Positions 48,531 to 51,279 of a stretch of DNA of 51,279 nucleotides are shown here, piece after piece. Both the position numbers and the translations under genes were made by a program. The stretch covers positions 1-51,279 of the forward strand of contig JAGUVT010000011.1 in assembly GCA_020062745.1 (NCBI GenBank). The letters are read 5' to 3'. Numbering within the stretch: the first letter of the stretch is position 1; each line of letters begins with the position of its first letter. The DNA comes from Deltaproteobacteria bacterium (GTDB lineage: Bacteria; Bacillota; Desulfotomaculia; Desulfotomaculales; JAGUVT01). The notes beneath the pieces are model-generated. The model had not been told where the DNA came from. It worked only from the letters and a program-made list of their open reading frames with translations, and did no database searches.

Positions 48531-51279
48531 ATGACCACCCAGTTTCTCCTGGCACTCATACTAATATCTGCGCTGCTGTATATCCCCGGCACACCCCGCT
48601 CCGGAGAAACGTCACCACCCATTACAGCTTCTCCGATAAGCCGGAAATTTACCGACCTGACCCGGGAAACCCCTTGCTTCATATTCGTTAATTATTTGAC
48701 CAGCCGTGGAATTCTAAAAGGTTTCCCGGACGGCACCTTCCGGCCCCGGGAAAGTATAACCAGAGCCCAGGCAGCCCGGGTGCTGGTGCTGACAAAGGGT
48801 TTACCGGCGGTTGATTCCAGTACGCTATTCAGCGACGTGCCGGAATCACACTGGGCTTGCGGGGAAATCAACGCTGCGGCAAAAGCCGGCCTCGTCAGGG
48901 GGTTCCCCGACGGCACTTTCCAGCCGGAAAAGCAACTCTCCAGGGCAGAAGCCGCAACTCTTCTGTTCAGGCTGGCAGGTTATCCGCCGCTTTCAGTAAC
49001 AGCACCCGTTGTAAATGACGTTAAGCCCAATCACTGGGCTTACCGGCCGGTCACAGCCGCTATAGAAGCCGGAATTACAGGAATATCAAGTGACAAAACC
49101 AGGTTCGCCCCGGAGTTGCCTTTTACCAGAGGCGAAATGGCCCGCGGCCTGGCAATCACAATCATCACCAGCCCTCATTTGAACGAAGCGCTCCCGGAAA
49201 GCAAACTTACGGTATTGAAGGGAAAAGTTCTTCTGATCCGGTCCGGGCAAAGCATACCCCTTTTTGAGACCGAAACAAGCGGCCTCAGAGCCGGCGATGC
49301 TTTAAAAACAGACCGGAACGGTATTGCGGAGATTTCTTTTACAGATGGAACCGGCATCAGGATGGAGAACAGCAGCAACCTGATCATAGGCCGGATGAAA
49401 GGCCGCACCTGCCTTACAGAATCGGGAACTCCCGGCGTCTTAACCGACTGCCTGGAGCTTCACCTTGCGGGGGGCCGGCTTTACGGCGCCCACGCCACCA
49501 GGCAGTCCAGTTTTCTAAAACCGGAACCGGCGGAACAAAACCGGCTCCCCTGGAACAGTGCAGACGCAGATAAGGTATGGGCCAGAATAGAAATGCCCGG
49601 AAGCAAAGTGGAAATAAATGACGGTTTCTGGGAAGCAACTGTTTCACCAGAAGCCGGCGCCCAGGTCACCTTGCTTGTCGGTAAAGGACAGGTGACAGTG
49701 GGCAACCGAAAAGTAAATTTAGAATCCGGGCAAAGAACACAGGTTATCAACCCGGGGACTTCTTCACCTGCACCGCCTTCAGCATTAACCACAACTGATA
49801 AACGCATCTGGCTGAATGTCAAAGGTTGGGCCTTAAAGCAGTCTCAGCAAATTGAAAGGCAGTTGCCGCCGACACTTTTACCGCCGCCTGCTTTTGACCT
49901 GCCTGCCAACCAGTGGTCCAGCTTCTTAAATGAAAAGCCGCAAATAAAAGAAACTGTCTCCCTGGCCCTAAAACAAATAGAGCGGGATTTAAATTCTGCC
50001 GGCAGTGCATTTAAAGACCGGATACCACCTGCCGCTCCGGCGGATCTGGCTGCCGCTCCGGCCGGCCCGGAGCAGATAAATCTTACCTGGACCGCTTCTA
50101 CCGATAACGTGGGGGTGGTTGGTTACGCCGTCTACCGCAGCAACCTGGCGGAAGGCCCTTTCGCGCAAACCGCCACCGTCAGCGATACTTCATACAGCGA
50201 TACCGGCCTCTCCCCTGCCACCAGGTATTATTATCAGGTTAAAGCCTTCGACGCCGCCGGCAATTGCTCGGAACCCGGCAACATCACCAGCGCCATTACT
50301 GAGGCAACGCCCGACACCTCTCCGCCCATTGCCCCCTCTGATTTAACTGCCGTCCCGGCCGGCCCGGAACAGATAAATCTTACCTGGACCGCTTCTGCTA
50401 ACAACGTGGGGGTGGTTGGTTACGCCGTCTACCGCAGCAGCCTGGCGGAAGGCCCTTTCGCGCAAACCGCCACCGTCAGCGATACTTCATACAGCGATAC
50501 CGGCCTCTCCCCTGCTACCAGGTACTATTATCAGGTTAAAGCCTTCGACGCCGCCGGTAACTGCTCGGAACCCGGCAATACCGCCAGCGCCAGGACATTG
50601 CCGGCAGCAGGGCAAACCATCCGTGTTTCAATAGCCTCGGATGGAACCCAGGGAAACGACTCCTCAGCAGTATACCACCGCGGGTCTATCAGCGGCGACG
50701 GCCGCTATGTTGTATTCGAGAGTAACGCCAACAACCTGGTGGCCGGCGACACCAACGGCAGAACAGATATATTCGTCCATGATTACCAAACCGGCGAAAC
50801 CACCCGCGTATCAGCAACTTCCGATGGTACCCAGGGAAACGGCAATTCCAGCAGGTCTTCTATAAGCGCCGACGGCCGCTACCTCGTCTTCGAGAGCAAA
50901 GCCACCAACCTGGTGGCCGGCGACACCAACAGCGCATCCGATATCTTCGTCCACAACCGCGAAACCGGACAGACCACCCGCGTCTCCGTTTACTCCGACG
51001 GCGCCCAGGGAAACGGCAATTCCTACAACTCCTCCATCAGCGCCGACGGCCGCTACGTCACCTTTGAAAGCAACGCCACCAACCTGGTGGCCGGCGACAC
51101 CAACAGCAAATCCGACATCTTCGTCCACGACCGCCAGACCGGCGAAACCATCCGCGTATCCGTATACTCCGATGGAACACAGGGAAACAACAGCTCATTT
51201 TACCCTTCCATCAGTACCGACGGCCGCTACGTTGCCTTCCAGAGCCTCGCCAGCAACCTGACAGCCGGCGATACCAACA
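48531..51279 (+). CDS. Secreted SLH-FecR-FN3-beta-propeller surface protein, N-terminal part
   Basis: At least 916 residues, running off the right edge. After a hydrophobic signal segment (about 4-18) come three S-layer homology domains (about 40-89, 100-149 and 162-210; GFPDGTFRPRESITRAQAARV and GFPDGTFQPEKQLSRAEAA are typical), which anchor proteins to cell-wall polymer. Next is a FecR-like domain (about 227-395; AGDALKTDRNGIAEISFTDG), then two nearly identical fibronectin type III domains (about 500-693), then at least four 58-61-residue PD40/WD40-like propeller repeats with SADGRYxxFES, NLVAGDTN and DIFVHD. In-frame stop at 48525-48527 limits the start; the ribosome site is weak. Role: cell-surface binding or adhesion is inferred; no enzyme domain is seen. 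Confidence 0.88.
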   Translation, partial: MTTQFLLALILISALLYIPGTPRSGETSPPITASPISRKFTDLTRETPCFIFVNYLTSRGILKGFPDGTFRPRESITRAQAARVLVLTKGLPAVDSSTLFSDVPESHWACGEINAAAKAGLVRGFPDGTFQPEKQLSRAEAATLLFRLAGYPPLSVTAPVVNDVKPNHWAYRPVTAAIEAGITGISSDKTRFAPELPFTRGEMARGLAITIITSPHLNEALPESKLTVLKGKVLLIRSGQSIPLFETETSGLRAGDALKTDRNGIAEISFTDGTGIRMENSSNLIIGRMKGRTCLTESGTPGVLTDCLELHLAGGRLYGAHATRQSSFLKPEPAEQNRLPWNSADADKVWARIEMPGSKVEINDGFWEATVSPEAGAQVTLLVGKGQVTVGNRKVNLESGQRTQVINPGTSSPAPPSALTTTDKRIWLNVKGWALKQSQQIERQLPPTLLPPPAFDLPANQWSSFLNEKPQIKETVSLALKQIERDLNSAGSAFKDRIPPAAPADLAAAPAGPEQINLTWTASTDNVGVVGYAVYRSNLAEGPFAQTATVSDTSYSDTGLSPATRYYYQVKAFDAAGNCSEPGNITSAITEATPDTSPPIAPSDLTAVPAGPEQINLTWTASANNVGVVGYAVYRSSLAEGPFAQTATVSDTSYSDTGLSPATRYYYQVKAFDAAGNCSEPGNTASARTLPAAGQTIRVSIASDGTQGNDSSAVYHRGSISGDGRYVVFESNANNLVAGDTNGRTDIFVHDYQTGETTRVSATSDGTQGNGNSSRSSISADGRYLVFESKATNLVAGDTNSASDIFVHNRETGQTTRVSVYSDGAQGNGNSYNSSISADGRYVTFESNATNLVAGDTNSKSDIFVHDRQTGETIRVSVYSDGTQGNNSSFYPSISTDGRYVAFQSLASNLTAGDTN
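50050..50578 (+). repeat. Tandem near-identical fibronectin type III coding repeats
   Basis: Two copies of a 297-bp (99-codon) unit: 50050-50281 matches 50347-50578 at a constant offset of 297, differing by only scattered bases, including synonymous ones. Such near-identity implies recent duplication or gene conversion inside the surface protein. Confidence 0.85.
50620..51279 (+). repeat. Propeller-type repeats (about 174 bp each)
   Basis: At least three and a half consecutive units encode TxRVSxxSDGxQGN...SISADGRYxxFESxAxNLVAGDTN...DIFVHD. Unit length is 58 residues (61 in the first). They continue past the window edge. Confidence 0.8.

Overview
The window (51,279 bp) looks like chromosome from an anaerobic, Gram-positive-type Firmicute of the Desulfotomaculum/Pelotomaculum (Peptococcaceae) kind. 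The evidence is glycyl radical enzymes, frequent TTG/GTG starts behind strong GGAGG Shine-Dalgarno sites, remA-gmk-rpoZ-coaBC synteny, DapL-type lysine synthesis, SLH surface proteins and B12-dependent mutases. Taxonomy is inferred from gene content and style only. I see no rRNA, tRNA, CRISPR array or transposase.

Region 1 (1-11.8 kb, all minus strand) is the striking part. It holds four tandem glycyl radical enzyme (GRE) genes, one cut by the window edge. Three (1-1048, 4235-6733, 6875-9373) are paralogues of the fumarate-adding (benzylsuccinate/alkylsuccinate synthase) type; the two complete ones keep the catalytic Cys, an Arg 15 residues later and a C-terminal RVAGYSA glycyl site. The fourth (1189-3627) is a divergent GRE with an unusual GCMWP active-site motif. 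Upstream lie five tiny Cys-rich proteins (two resembling the BssC/AssC [4Fe-4S] subunit, three with paired CxxC) and two FMN-binding split-barrel proteins. One CxxC gene has an in-frame TGA and is either a selenoprotein or a broken gene. A sigma-A-like promoter (11800-11829) fronts this block, and a second promoter plus a long leader fronts the divergent GRE.

Region 2 (11.8-23 kb, minus) encodes CoA chemistry: thiolase, carboxyltransferase-type decarboxylase/carboxylase subunit, MmgE/PrpD protein, class I CoA-transferase, a B12-dependent acyl-CoA mutase large subunit, two atypical crotonases, and a second copy of the mutase with its own promoter. Together with region 1 this fits anaerobic hydrocarbon activation: fumarate addition, CoA activation, carbon-skeleton rearrangement, decarboxylation, then beta-oxidation. 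The substrate cannot be read from the sequence. No GRE activase and no mutase B12-binding subunit is present in the window.

Region 3 (23-29.7 kb) holds an EF-G-like GTPase, then a 7-deazaguanine (preQ0) operon queD-queC-DUF366-queE-folE followed by a YpmA-like gene and surE, and a divergent small membrane protein.

Region 4 (29.9-36.4 kb) holds a DinG-type exonuclease-helicase, a MeaB/ArgK GTPase (mutase chaperone family), a roughly 556-bp gene-free stretch with an interspersed palindromic repeat and two perfect inverted repeats, thioredoxin reductase, and an iron-sulfur flavoprotein.

Region 5 (36.4-48.3 kb, minus) is housekeeping: MTA phosphorylase, adenylate kinase, a small zinc-ribbon-like protein, corrinoid adenosyltransferase, CoaBC, RpoZ, Gmk, RemA, YicC, two aminotransferases including DapL, DapF and a P-type Ca2+-ATPase.

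Region 6 (48.4 kb to the end, plus) is the start of a large secreted SLH-FecR-FN3-beta-propeller protein that runs off the window.
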